Positions 1 to 14,086 of a DNA stretch of 64,000 nt are shown here, piece by piece (position 1 is the first letter of the stretch; every line of letters begins with the position of its first letter). The stretch is from Dendrolimus kikuchii (taxonomy: Eukaryota > Arthropoda > Insecta > Lepidoptera > Lasiocampidae), in contig CM034392.1 in NCBI GenBank assembly GCA_019925095.2, forward strand, positions 21,682,387 through 21,746,386, given 5' to 3'. Both the position numbers and the translations under genes were made by a program. Under the pieces are notes generated by a model, which was not told the origin of the DNA, made no database searches, and saw only the letters and a program-made list of their open reading frames with translations.

Positions 1-114
1 TCCTATTCTAAGATACTTTTTTTTTGCTGCTTGTCCTCCATTATGGGCCAAAATGGAGCTCTTGATTTCTTTATTTAATTTTTTATTCTATTTAGTTTTT
101 ATCTTGGGATAAAT

Positions 115-131
115 AAGGGGGGGGGGGGGAA
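115..131. repeat. Poly(G) run
   Basis: A short uninterrupted run of G next to AT-rich sequence, inside the last visible intron of the minus-strand integrin gene. Apart from it, bases 1-608 show no recognisable feature. Confidence 0.6.
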
Positions 132-608
132 TCTTTTATTTTATTATAAAAATGTTTACAATAATGGCTAATATTTATACATTTATCTTGCTTATTAAGT
201 TACATTATTTCCTATATTTTCTACATAATTTTTTCCTTCTATCTTGTCAATTTACAATGTCACAGTCGCAACACTATATAATTTTGTAAATTTGCAAGAG
301 GGAAGAAAAATCTTTTGATAAGCTATTATAATTTTTATCGAAACTACATAAACAACGGTAAAGAGTTGTGACTCACAGACAAAATGCGGCTCGAGATCAT
401 AAGAGTTCCTTTTTACCTTTTGGTAACCGGACCTTTAGACCATACATGAATGGTCTAAGATCGCGACCCAACTACGTTTCATAATAACTATACGATTATT
501 ATTACACCACGTTGTACATGTACAAGGACCCTTAGCTTTAAACAGAGTGGTGTAATAAAGATGAACAAAAACAAAACAGTGTAGTTTATAGTTTGTGTAT
601 TAACCCAC

Positions 609-3045
609 CGTCATTTTGGTCTCCATTTAAATCGCCAGCTGATGCGATAGCGCTTCCAAAGAAGGAACCACTCCTAAATCCTTTAATTATCCTTTTAAAT
701 TCAAGTATCTGTAAAAAGGAAATATAAAATTTACAAATTACACTATTTGAGTTCACAAAATAGAAATCAAATTGTGTTTTTCTTACTTAAAAAAATTTGT
801 TGTATGCAGACCTTGTTTTTTTTAGAAGGCCAAGTAGGACAAGTGGCATATTCCCTAAACGAATAGTATAGGAAATGTATAGGGATGACATATCGTTACT
901 CTAAGGCTACGTTCTACAAGAGGCTCACAATGACCAGGTTCACGACCGCGATTTTTCGTTCCACTTGCTTGCGGGCGTTACAATATTTTTGAAGTGTAAC
1001 TTCTATATAGACGAGGGGTCTTAGGATTTTTCCGTCACGAAAAAGCGTTACGGCCGCGTGGAGGAGCGGCATAATATTAGACTAGACGTGGTGAGAGGCG
1101 GTATAATTTTAGAGTACACTATGGATGCGTTTTTTGGTTCCGGATCGAATTCAGTTTTTTTGTTTGATAAAATAAAATATGTTGAAATAAAAAATGCATT
1201 GATTAAAATGTACCTAATGTAATCAAATCATAATTTGCAGTAAACCTGCGAAAAATCGAAATGTGTGCTGGGACACATAGTAGAAGTGAAACTTGAACGG
1301 ACAACTGGAAAAACGAATGGCAATATTGTTAATGTACTTCTCAAATTTGAAAACTGCCCGTAAAACTTCAAGATAAAATATTGTTGCAATTCGTTTTGCC
1401 ACTTATCCGTTGCCATTTATTTTTCCACTTGTCCGTTGAAGTTTTTTATTTAAATTAGCAGACAAACACATATTGTATATCCCCAAATTAAGCAAGTTAC
1501 GCTTGTGTTATAGGTAATATACAACGAATTACCCTGGGTCCGATTCTCAGAGACCCAGACTAAAGTGAGGGCTGTGTGATCGAAAATACTGACGTCATTA
1601 GTGACGTTTTCGCCACGACCTCAACGACCGTGGTCGCCATGTGGAATGGTTGACGGAGCATTTTGGGCGTTGTGCGCTACTGGAGAACCGCGGTCTAACT
1701 ATTATGTCATTCCCATACATTTTCATTCTATTCGTAAAGGGCCCGATTGAAGTCAGAGTTTGAAGTCGGTTTTGTTTATGTTAAAAAAATTACTATTTCT
1801 TTGTGCATTTTAAAAAAGTAGGACAAATCGAATGTGATCAATGTCTACCGTACGATGCCGTTTACTATGTATTTTTTGCGTTACGTTATGTACGCGTTGG
1901 GGTGCGTCGTTGTTTATGCGATGCGTCATGGCACCGCATCGTTATGGCTTACCCTTACATTATTACATGACTTACCCTATACGATGGTGAGTAAACGTAA
2001 ACTGCTCCAACATTGTATTCTTTATTATGGGCATAAGCAGGAGCACCTACGATCAATGCATCTTTTCCAGAACTTAATTTTGCAGCACAAAGCACTGCTC
2101 CGAACATTGTTCCCACCATGACCGTATCTTTGCCTTTACTCAACTCAGCACTTGGAGTTACATCATTTGTGTTACGGTAAAGTGATATCTAAAAATACGA
2201 GATAATAAATATATATCTATAATATATAACACTACGTATAGATCTTGCAATCCGCGAAAGCGAGCGGACTTTATTGGTAGTTGAACGTGTACATGCACAA
2301 TGCGACAGTGTGCTTATCTGATGGAACGATTAGTTTCAAACGTGTTTACTACAACTAAAGCCCGTTCGCCTTCGTAAATTGGAAGATCTACATATAAGAG
2401 AGTCCTACTGAAATTTACTTTAATTTAGTTAGATGGCTAGTTGTTAAGGCTCGATTCAAACTATGATGCCGTTCATGGTTCAATCTCGCTCCGGTCTCGG
2501 TCCGTTGCCGGTCCGATCAAATATTATTAAAGGGGAAAGAATCAGAAAAGTCTCACTAACGTATCGCTATAGTTCCAATTCGATATCGCGCCGGTATCGG
2601 TTTGACAAAAAGAATATTTGACTGAAGCGAGATCGGGCCTATTAGACTTGAACCGACAATATGAATAGTTTCAACTCTAGACTAGAGTTGTGTTGAGTTG
2701 ATTAGAGAGTTCAACTGTAGACGCAGCGGTATTTGGTTGGACCGAAACCGGAGCCAGATTGAACCGTGTTGTGAAACTAGCAGTGTAGATACAACGAGAT
2801 TTGACTGGACCGAGACCGGAGCAAGAATGAACAGCAATGTAAAACTAGTAGTGTAGACACAACGAGATTTAACCGGACCGAGACCGGAGCAAGAATGAAC
2901 AGCAATGTAAAACTAGTAGTGTAGACACACCGAGATTTGCCCGGACCCAGATCAGAACAAGACTGACCGCCGATTGTACTTGTATATTAATGTTCTTGAT
3001 TTTATGTAGCATTTTTGTACAATAAAGTATATTCTATTCTATAAG

Positions 3046-3103
<58 letters not shown>

Positions 3104-6100
3104 CACACACTTATATATACATATATGTGTGTGTGTGCGTCATTGTGTCTGTTTGATTGGTGCTATTTTGGCGCTGATAGTCAAAGTATTAAGTGCGACA
3201 GTCCCACGAACTAAAAAGTTACGTATTTTATACTGCAGTCCATATTATATAGTTTATGTCCATACATATAGTTCCAGAGACTATCGCAAGAGACACTTTA
3301 AAGCCCGGTTCAAATTTCTTAACGACCGTTCATTTGCTTTACTATCGGTTACAATTTGACATTAGCTTCATAAAAATAAGATCGAAATTCAACTGATGGT
3401 AAGGCAAGTAAATAAATAGTATGATGTAGAAACCGGCCATAAATTGGCATTTACATGCATAAGCAAGTTCAGGGATAATAATGGATAATAATTATACTCA
3501 TTATTAAGCATTGGAGGTTACTAGCGCAGACACATTGGGGTCGATATTTTAATGTTCAGAACTTACCGAACCTTCACCATATCTACCATAGGTAGAGCTA
3601 ACTGCGAAACTTATCCTTTTTTGGGCAAAAAAATTACCAAAAGCAACGCTGTAACCTGAAATTAAAAGAAAATCCTGACAGTAATTATTTTTTTATTTCG
3701 ATAAATTCAATACTACTAATGTATTTCATTCTTTCTTTATATGAATTATAAGTAATTTAATAGTGTTTTTTATAAATTGCTTAGTTATAAATGCAGTTTA
3801 GTATGCGCCCGGTTTATACAATAGCGTGTTGCATTCCAGCTACTCATTTTACAGGGGGAAATCCATTTGCGGACCCCCCCCGGGGGAGGCTTCGGCGGGG
3901 GAGTGTGGGACTCGCCGGCTAGAGAAGCCGGAATACCCACTAAAACCCCTTGGTGCCACCTGACGCCATGAGCCGGGGTCACGGGATATGCGTGAGCTTT
4001 TCTTCCGCGACCCCGGCTGGCGTGGGCCCACCCCAGCAAGGGACGGGCCTCTCCATGCTCGTGTTTGAGAGGGGCGCGCGCGGGCACCGACGCGCCCCCT
4101 ACTCAGCGGCTTTAGATGCGGGCGACGGCCTTATAGCCTCCCCTGACCGTCACCCGCGCCGCGCGTTCATGGCGGCCGGAGGTCCGTGTTCCTCCGGCGC
4201 CGAGACCGGTTATTGCGGCGGGAGAGGAGCACGGCTGCTCGCTCTCTCTCCCGCTCCGCCGCCTCCTTTGCGGACATGACGGCCTCGCAAAAGGAGGCGA
4301 CGGCGTCCCATTCGGGTTGGCCCCCGACCATGGCCTGGACCACGGCCGGGAGCGACAGGTCATTTCCGATGGTGGCGCCGAGGACAAGGCGCTCCTCTTC
4401 CCAGGCTGGACACTCCTGCAGAGTGTGCAGCGCCGTGTCCTCGACGCTGGCACTGCAGTGCTGGCACCCTGACGACGATTCACGTCCTATCTGACACAGG
4501 TACCGACCGAAGCAGCCGTGCCCGGTCAGTACCTGCGTCTGGCGGAACGTCAGGGTGCCGTGCCTCCGGTCTATCCATTTTGGCAGGACGGGCCTAACTG
4601 CCTCTACGGTCCTATGACCGGCGCTGGGGTGCGCAAGTCGGTTCTGCCATTCCACCATGAGATCCCGCCGGAACTCCGCCCTTTTAGCCTCGATTTCCCG
4701 AGGCGCAGGACGGAAGTCCCGACTGAGGGCGTCCTTGCGCCAGTCATACACGGCGGCAAGGACGCGCGCCTCTAGATCCCATGGTGGGGATCCGGCTAGG
4801 AGGGAGGCCGCCTCGAAGGAGATCGTACGATACCCCCTTATAGCCCTGACGGCCAGCGCGCGCTGAAAGATTTAAGATTGCGCAGAACGTACGTTAGAAT
4901 TATAATAAGATAATTGAATAACAAAATACTTTAAATGGTAACTACTAAAATTCATAAAAGAATATTTATTCTAGTTCAATCCATGGAGACTCATGCAAGG
5001 TCTCAAGAGTAACTATAGGAACCAACTTGTCCATGTAATTTTCAGTAATATTATGTTATGCAATGCAATGCTCCTTCAACCTCGTTCTGATTTAGCCACT
5101 AAGCAGTCGCCGCCGATTGCGCATAGAAGCTCAGTAGCTCGTCTTATGACTTCTGTAAGGACTACACTTTGCGCAATGTGCGCGCTTGTGCAGTGTGCAA
5201 AAAATTACGTGATATTCGCGGAATTCCACCTCTCCCCAAAGTAAGATTACATGAGATTCGGCTCATCTCTCAGCCCCCCTTAAACGCCTCACGCAATTAA
5301 TAGACGCCCTTTAAGAAAAGTGGATAAATACTAAGATACAGGAACCAACCATTAATAGATGGTATGCCGCTTGCATTAAGCATTTCTTTCTTTCATAAAG
5401 TCTTGATTGGAATCGCACAACACTGCTAAGGTCGTACGTTACGAAGGGCGAGAAATCTCCAAATATTCTTTCCGTTTAAATATCGTATAGAAAAAATTAT
5501 TTACTTTATATATGCTTATATATAGAAAATACTTACCAAAATTGTAAGGAATTTTTGTTCTAACTGGCTCCGCATTCGTCATTTTAGTCTTGTAATATAT
5601 GGCCCGACCTGAAATGTAGGGGTTAATAAAATTATTTTTTAGACGAGATTTAATTATGATAAATGGATCTTTTACTTATTAAAAAGTCATCATCAAAATG
5701 TTGACTATTTTAACTCTGGTCGTTATACCCTTTATTCATAATAAACATGGTTGAGAACATGAAATCACAAATTCATAAAATTGAATAGGAGCTTAAATGT
5801 GTTTTAAATAATAAGACGTTTTAAAAGATATTTTCTATTTGTTGACGACGTTAAGAAACCAAACTAATTACGGGAAGAAACGGAACGCGCTGTTTAAAAC
5901 TTGACAGCTCTCATCGTTGCCGGGAATTCCCCTGTTTTCTAAAATTCTCAGTCTTCGAGCTAATAAATGTAATTAGCATCATCTAGTTCTTTAATTGTGT
6001 TAGGTAATCCTAAGCGAGTATCTCTATTACATTCACTTTTATATAAATACATGAGCGGATTGGTGGAGCGAACTGGGATTGCAGACTGGGTTAAGAATTA

Positions 6101-6903
6101 TGTTTTTTTACTAGGTCATAGTCATTCCATAGTGTTATTTTTCTATGGTTTTACGAAAACCGATGTCGATAGACGTTTGAGAGTAAGCCGTCAGCTTTGA
6201 CACCTATGGCTTCAACACTCGTCCCCTCCGATTCTTGTATGTACCTACGCCTACTTTAACGGGTCCGAAGTACCCTTTTATTTCGATATATTTTAGTAAG
6301 TACTTACCAGTATACATAGCAGGTCCACCGATGAGTATTGACTTATCATGTACAGCTATACTCCAACCAAAAGAATCCATAATTTTTTCTGTGTGTTAAA
6401 TAAAAATAGCTGTTATTATTGCAATAATTAGTAACAATTATAGTACGCGCAATAACCTATATACGTTTTTGAAGTTCGTACATGTTATTCCGCAGAACAC
6501 AATTATAAAGTTCACAGAGAGAGCAGAGAGGGGCGAGTGTTGCTCTTTGACTCGGCCGCTCTACGGACTCGTATGCGATCTCTATTGCACAATACACCGT
6601 AAGGTGTAAAATCCAATTTGACTGGACCTGCTTAGAGTCACGGTATTAACTTCACTCGAAGCACATTTAATTTTTGCGCGTACTGTACAGCTATCGCAGC
6701 GGTTTCGGTTGCATTTGAATCCATATTTCAAAGAAACTCTAAATTGTTTAAGGAGGAATTCTATTTTCATTTTTAGCATGTAAGATAACTAAAAAATAAA
6801 TAAACTTACACATTTATACTAGTACCTATGGTTACATAAGCACAAATCAAAAAATATTAATAAATAGTCTGTGTTAATATATATATATATATATATATAT
6901 AGA

Positions 6904-6966
<63 letters not shown>

Positions 6967-9900
6967 TATATATATGTATGTCATCCGTGCAGGAACGGAG
7001 AAAGAATACAATTTCCTGCGGCCGGGCGGCCTGTCGTAAGAGGCGACAAAACAACCCACAGCCAGGTGGTAGGGCATTTGCCCGACTGGATGGCTACCAC
7101 CCCTGGTCTAAAGTATGTCGCCATAACAACCTTGAGTTGTGTTCCGGCATTAGTGACCAAGTTCCAGTTTCCCTTAAGAGAGCAGCGGCGCATTTGTAGC
7201 ACCTTTGGTGTTGCAAATGTCCATAGGCGATGGTAACCGCTTTCCATCGAGTGGGCCGTCTGCCTGTCTGCTGAACTCCAGCAATAAAAAAAAAAATATA
7301 TGTATAATATGGACATAAGCCATGCCATAATAATCGTATGGACATATGCCTCCTCAAGTTTCGAATATTGCGATTTTATCTACTGAACTATGCAATATTG
7401 TTTAAAGTAACCACTTTGATTTAAATTGTACTTTACATTCCTACCCTGTTTCAATTATGGCAGGTAAATTATAATGGTACTACTACGCAAATCCAATTTC
7501 GTAGACAAGTGACTTTTTCAACATTAAGAGGTCATAATTGTTGGTGTTACAGGAATGGATAAGGTGAGAAATGAGTACCTAAAGGAATCTTTGAATGTTG
7601 CACCCGTGACTGAAAAATTGAGAGGAAGAAGATTAAGTCGGTATGGGCATATAATGAGGAGGGATGAAAGTCACGTGACAAAACGAAAGTTAAACTACAA
7701 GATGGATGGGTACAAATGATAAAGTAGACCAAAAGAAAAGATGGATGGATTGTGTGAAGGATGATGTGATGATTTGTGGTGTGATAGAAGATGTATGTCA
7801 GAATAGAGGAGTATGGAAGGAAAAGACATATTGTGCCAACCCGAATTAATTGGGATATGGTGAAAGAAAAGAGAGAATTTATAAAATTAAAAATTGTTTG
7901 TAATTGCGCTCTAAATTATGTTAAATTTACTTTTACAGAGATGTAAACTAAAATGTAGAGGAATGTTCAGATTTCAGTCTCAGCTCGGTTAGATTATTTT
8001 ACAGTTTATTTTTAGAATTTCCTCGTGGTGTTTCAATAAAGGAATGTTAAGTTTTAAACGACTATAATTAAAAACTCAAGATTATTTACAAAAATAGTTA
8101 TACTATGTATCTAAATATGTCTTGAATCGATTAAAAAAAAATGTTGGTCTTGTAATCTCATTGAAAAATAATGTCCAAATTATTCACTCCAATGCATTGT
8201 AATTTATTTTTCAGTTTTTCGCATTCATTTAGCTTCCACCTGAAACCTTATCCAGGTCATTGTTCCACCAGGCCGGAGGGCGTCCTTGACTATTTTTATC
8301 ATATTACGGTTTTAAATGCAGGGTTCTTTTGTTTCATCAGCCATGAGTCCTGCTATAGATATCACCGACCCACTGCTATCGCTCTATTACTCATTTTATT
8401 AGTTATATCAATTTGATTGTCTTATTGATGGATTTTATTCATAAGAAAAACACCCAACATAGCTTGCTGTGCGCTTAATTACTTACACGTAAGAATGTAA
8501 AATTGAACATTTTGTAGTAATATTTACACATATATATGCACTATACTCTACTACACTCACTACTATGACAGTTTTGGCTTATGACGATGACTATATTTTG
8601 GATACACTTTTATAATATAACGACAATAACTTACCAATGCCAAAAAAAGGATCTGTGCCAATTGGATTTTTAAGAGTTGTCAACTTATTCAGTGAAACAC
8701 CATTTTCCGCAGATATGTAGCAAAAGGCAAATTCTCCTGGTGCTTTGTATGCTGCAATGGTAAATAAAAAAATGCATGTAGTATTATAATACTTATAACA
8801 ATGGTCAACAGTGGTTTTGTTACCCTGGATATTAATAATGGTTTCGAATAATTTTATCCGAACAATTAATTAAACCATGTATGATTTTGGAATACTAACC
8901 ATAGGTTTTTTAAATTTTAATTTTCATATAACACTAAAAACCAGTTAGTATGAAATAAAACATAACAATCATATACCTTTATATCTAATACTTATTGAGA
9001 AATATTACTAATTGTTTTGTTTTATACTTAATTAATTTGTGTAGATAGATGAAAAAAAAGAGAGAAAACCTGGTGAAATCTATGTTTTACTTCAGAGAGA
9101 CACTTTCTATAAGATTTTCTTCTGAATTATTTTTGGGGAAAATTGCCTTTGTAAAGACTATCAGTAATCTGCCATCATGTAACGGTCCCGTTTACCCTGA
9201 TACCCGTCCACCATCACAGTTAAATTCTAGCAGAAGTGCTTACCCTAGTAAAAGTAAAGCAGAAGTACTGTGGTGATGGGTCAAACATTAATCAATTAAG
9301 CGGGATTGGCGCTGAAAATCAGCGCTGTGCTGGAGGAAACTGTAACACGGCTTTATGCTGAGTTTCCGACCTCATTTGTAGGAAATGCGGTATACAACAT
9401 ATCGAATTTAACCATAAAATGTATGTATAAATTATTTCTACATCCTTTTACTCTCGTTTTCCTAGCAAATAAATTCTTTCTTTCTTTCTTTCTCACCCTG
9501 TTCCACACTGAAACTCTCAAGATTATCAGGAAATCTAAACCATGTCACTGTGAAAAAAGTGTAACTTTATACTCATATTCACTCTAAAAATCTCAAGAAC
9601 CGGAGCCAATTCAGTATTTTCATGAATATATACGCAAGTTGTGTACTGGAAATTATAAAAAGCCGCAGACACATCTAAGACACCAATTATTTTTGACAAG
9701 CTTTTATTTAACTTGCGATGGATGTACCTATGTATGTATGTAAGTGCGGATGGAATCTTGCAAGTTAAATTTGACCAACTTCCCGGTTTCCGATTGAGCT
9801 GAAATTTTGCACGCATATGTATATCGCGTGACAATGTAATAATATGGTACCATGGAGCTGATCTGATGATGGAGTCGGAAGGTGGCCATAGGAACTTCTG

Positions 9901-12900
9901 TACTAAACAAGATAGACTCGTCGTGTTTGGGCTCCTTTTACTTGTCTTGTCTCGCACTCTGCTGCTACATGATATCCAGGATCCCAAAAGCTTGTATTTA
10001 AAAACTTTTTTAAAAAAGCTTATTAAAATTTTGTTAAAGTTTTGGTAGCATTAAAGTAGGTGGTAGCAGATCACTGTCAGTGGGGAGCGTGCCCAGGAGG
10101 CTGGCTGCATTGCCACGCTGTACCTATGGCAATGCTTATTTGTTGGACTGAATATGAGCCATAACGTGCTTTAGTTTAAACTATTTAGTCAAATTAAATT
10201 ATTAGTATTATACTACTAAAATAAGCCTAAATGGCGCTCTGTTGTTCGTGCCTACCCCGCAAGGGAACTGGCGTGAAGTTGTGTATGTATGTGTGTATGT
10301 ACTACTAAAAACGATTATTGGTAATCGGACGTCACTGAGTGTCTGCTCTCAAAATACATTAATATAAAAATTAGTAGGTATTTCATTATTATTTTACAGT
10401 TATTTAAGTTTTAAAGCATTGTAAGGTAAGTAAAATCTCCATGCAAGTTTCCTCATATTATGTTACTTTTAATGATTACAATAATTTTTTAATTCGGTCT
10501 ATGGAACTATCTCATTTTTGTGAAAACGAAAAATTTAAATAAAAATAAATTAAACAGTATTTTTTAAGTTTTCGCGACTAGTATACATAATTAAAATTAA
10601 GTTTTAACGCATTTCAGCGCAGCATTTTTTTACATTTATTTCGATTAGGTGAAAAGTGGTCGAAACGTCGAAATTTACTCTAATTAAACATCTTTTTTCG
10701 AATTATAAATTACCTTGAGATCGTGCAATGTGCCGCGGCGCGCAAGTCTGTAACAATAAAAAACATCTATACCAAATTTCATAATACAATAAATCTGGTA
10801 GGATTGTAGTTTGTAAAAATCGGAAAAATACCAGAGGGCTTAATTCGGACCAGCAGATTCCGAAACAGCAGGAAGAGTTGGTGAACAATTTAGGGTAGGT
10901 TCTTGAGGCAGTGTGAAAATAGTGTGTTTATAATGTCCTTCAAAGACCCCTAAGTAAGAAAATTGAGGTCTGGCTGAAGGCTAGCGGCCGCTTACCCACA
11001 ATTGAATTTTTTTAAACAGGATTCTGTTTTACATAAAATATTTTTGAGTCATTTTGAAATTTTTGTATCTTTAAGGTAGATATTTAAGGAATTGAAAAAT
11101 AAAAAAAAGCCAGATTAATTAGGCGGACTTAAATGTTAACTAGACTTTTTCAAAATGATTTTTTAAACAAATTCAGAAAATGTTCTTGAGACATCTTGAG
11201 CTTTTGAGAGTAATTATAAGTACTTAAAAATATATAATCCCAAAAAGCCAGATCAATTTCGATATAAATTCGAATATGGAGTATAATATATAATATAATT
11301 TTTGAGACTGTATTCTTAACTGTCATTCCTTGTATTGTTTTTCTAGGGCATCATCGTCCGTTAACATAACTGAGAAAGAAGTTTGTGGAGTGTGATTAAA
11401 GTGTGAAATTTAAATAATTTAGTGAGTAAAATTATGGTGATTAATTGTGTGACAATGTGGTGTTTAACTGTATGAAATTATTGTAATTAGGTGTTTGCAA
11501 TTGTAATTATTAAGTGTCTAAAGTCGTATAGATATTGTATGTGATATTGCAGTGATCAAGTGTATGATATGGTGAAATTGTAGCGATTGTATGTAATATT
11601 ACTTACAACGTAATAATCAGGCCCTCCTGCGACAGTTGCTCCGAGCCAGTAGTCATGGTCGTATTTGTCGTATTCTGAATAACCAATAAAATAAACATTA
11701 TTACTACTTACTATTTGGGTTATCTAACAGGAGCTTGAGTTACAGAGGCCACACGTGTGTAAGCAAAAATTTGTAAAAAGTTTGATACACCATGGAGACT
11801 AGAAAATTTTTCAATCATCAGTTTCGTTAGTATTTGGTTAAGCCACTATAGTCACTATATAATCAACCTAAACAATTTGTTGTCCGAGTTGATAGCACAT
11901 TTTAGTATATTAAACGTCTGGCGGCCAATGTGAGCTTGCCCTTGCACCGCGCTCGTGAGTTGTATGTGATCGCGCTCTAGGTCATAGAGCCAGAGGACAT
12001 TTTAATATATCAGACTCATTGAAAACTAAAATGTATCTTATTATGTCTTTGTCTTATATAAACTCTGCGTGTGATACATTGTTTACCTACAATACTTGTC
12101 GTTTACTTTTGAGTTATTCAATTATTCGGACATTCCATTCAAAAGATATTACGAATTTAAAAATGTCAATCTAAATAAAATACTTCGCGCTGGAATCGGG
12201 TTCTAGGATTTTGATGAAATTTTATGTCTGTTTGAGTGGGTCCCGAGGTGGTTTACATTCACAATTAAACACGGTAGGTGGCGCTGGAAACGGATTCTAG
12301 ATTTTATTTTTTCAGTGCAGGGCAACGTCTATCTGGACGTATTTAATTTTCAGTTATTAATAGGGACGCAGAGACATGTTGCAATAAATTATATATTTTT
12401 TTAAATATAAAAGAACAGGCGTTAAAATAACATATTATAGTTTAATTTTTAAAATATCGTGATAAAAATATATTTAATTATATTTCAAACAATAAATCTA
12501 TACATTAATATGTAAGGCAAAAACTTTATACCCCTTTTTACGAAAATTGCGCGGACGGAGGAGTATGAAATTTCGCACATTTATTTATAGTTTATATAGA
12601 GAAGGAGCGACGAATGCTAATATTTAAAAAAAATTATGCATAAATAATACAATAAAAAAAACATTACACACACTACTATGTATTCGACACACACACGCAT
12701 ATATAATCCTTTGTTTATTGTTGCCTTGGCGAAATCTGTGATTATAGAAGTAGTGTTTGACATTAATTACTATGGTCGAATTTCGACCACGGGCGACCGG
12801 TAGTTATTAGTAATTGCGTTACAAATAACACGTACTAACAACGATGAAGGAAAACATCGTGATGCAACCTGTACATCGAAATAACCAACGTGTTAAACTT

Positions 12901-14019
12901 GCCAAGCCGCCCTGGACAAACGAGGCGGGTACACTGTCGTTTCCCTATAATGGGAGGCCCGAGCCCAGCAGTGGGACATATTTGTGCTGTTATTACTTAT
13001 TATTAATACCTGCATAGTTTAAAAATTACCTCTTCTGATAGCAGGACTGCATTCCACATTCGTGCAATTGTTTTTTTGGTCAAAATCACAACTGTAAATG
13101 CTTCCAATATTACTCGCTCTCGGTGCACTGGCTATTAGGCTGAAAACACAATTTACAATTTAGTTGTTTGTTACTTCACTGTCAAAATATAATTTACTAG
13201 TTATAGGTACTAGGCACATTGTTTACGCAGTATTACAAATATTTCTATTTGTATCTTGGGACAATATTAGACGGTTCATACTGTCCTTTGCTTTGGCTGA
13301 ATCAACTAAAGTGCATCTATATAGACATAAACTTGAAACATACAATGTCATTGAATTACTGTCGTATATTTTGAGTTATATGCTTTTTAATCAAATTGAT
13401 TCAATTTGGTTGATCCGTCTAATACCAATATTAGATAAAATTCTTCGTTTTAATATCTGCGTTGAATCTATACTAATTTAAAAACGATAATTTAGGATTT
13501 ATCATTATTTATATTTAGTTTTTTTGGCCAAAGATTTAGCATAGTTATTCAACGCGGTAACGCTGCCAGGTTTTGGGAATGTTCCTAACAAGTGACAGTG
13601 CTTTGGGACTAATTTTTTATCTATAGGTATACTTTTATCATGTATGTCTCTGCATACCACGGGCCATAAAATGGCTCGGATTTTTGGAACGCTTGCGTGG
13701 GGCTATGGGAAGGCCAACACGTAAAGGCCCCTTGACAAATTTCATCTAACCATATAAAAATTTCACCCAAGGACATGCACCGGTCAGTGTAGGATTATTG
13801 TAGGGAATGAGAACAAAAGGTACCGGGACTATTGGGATGAACTGCTAGTGGAGTTGCAGATCGGGGACTATGGGGACTATGGCGTCTGCCCGTCGCAATG
13901 TTCATATGATATACTTTTATTGTTAATGTTATTTTATTTTTAAGATAGTTTATATTATTGTCTTTGTATACTACTAAGACATTTTATATATATACATATA
14001 CATATACATATATATATAT

Positions 14020-14086
<67 letters not shown>

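Noticed and set aside
1..608. Next exon of the minus-strand integrin (blade 6/7)
   Set aside because: A donor-like ACTCAC at about 371-376 exists, but the adjoining sequence does not encode the expected SAPY/VGSP-type segment in the needed phase.
790..1140. Odd-looking moderately GC-rich intron sequence as an exon or RNA gene
   Set aside because: No frame with splice sites fits the integrin, and no fold or repeat partner stands out.
1834..2121. 95-codon plus-strand frame
   Set aside because: It overlaps a well-supported minus-strand integrin exon and has no family features.
4167..4751. Long minus-strand open frame as a host gene
   Set aside because: Its GHGCFGRYL and CQHC/ECPAWEEER features are those of R1-type LINE ORF2 C-termini, and the 3' sequence is repeated at 26107 with a target duplication.
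6981..7328. Minus-strand 115-codon frame
   Set aside because: It is the antisense of family A copy 1; the same pseudo-frame recurs in other copies with random breaks.
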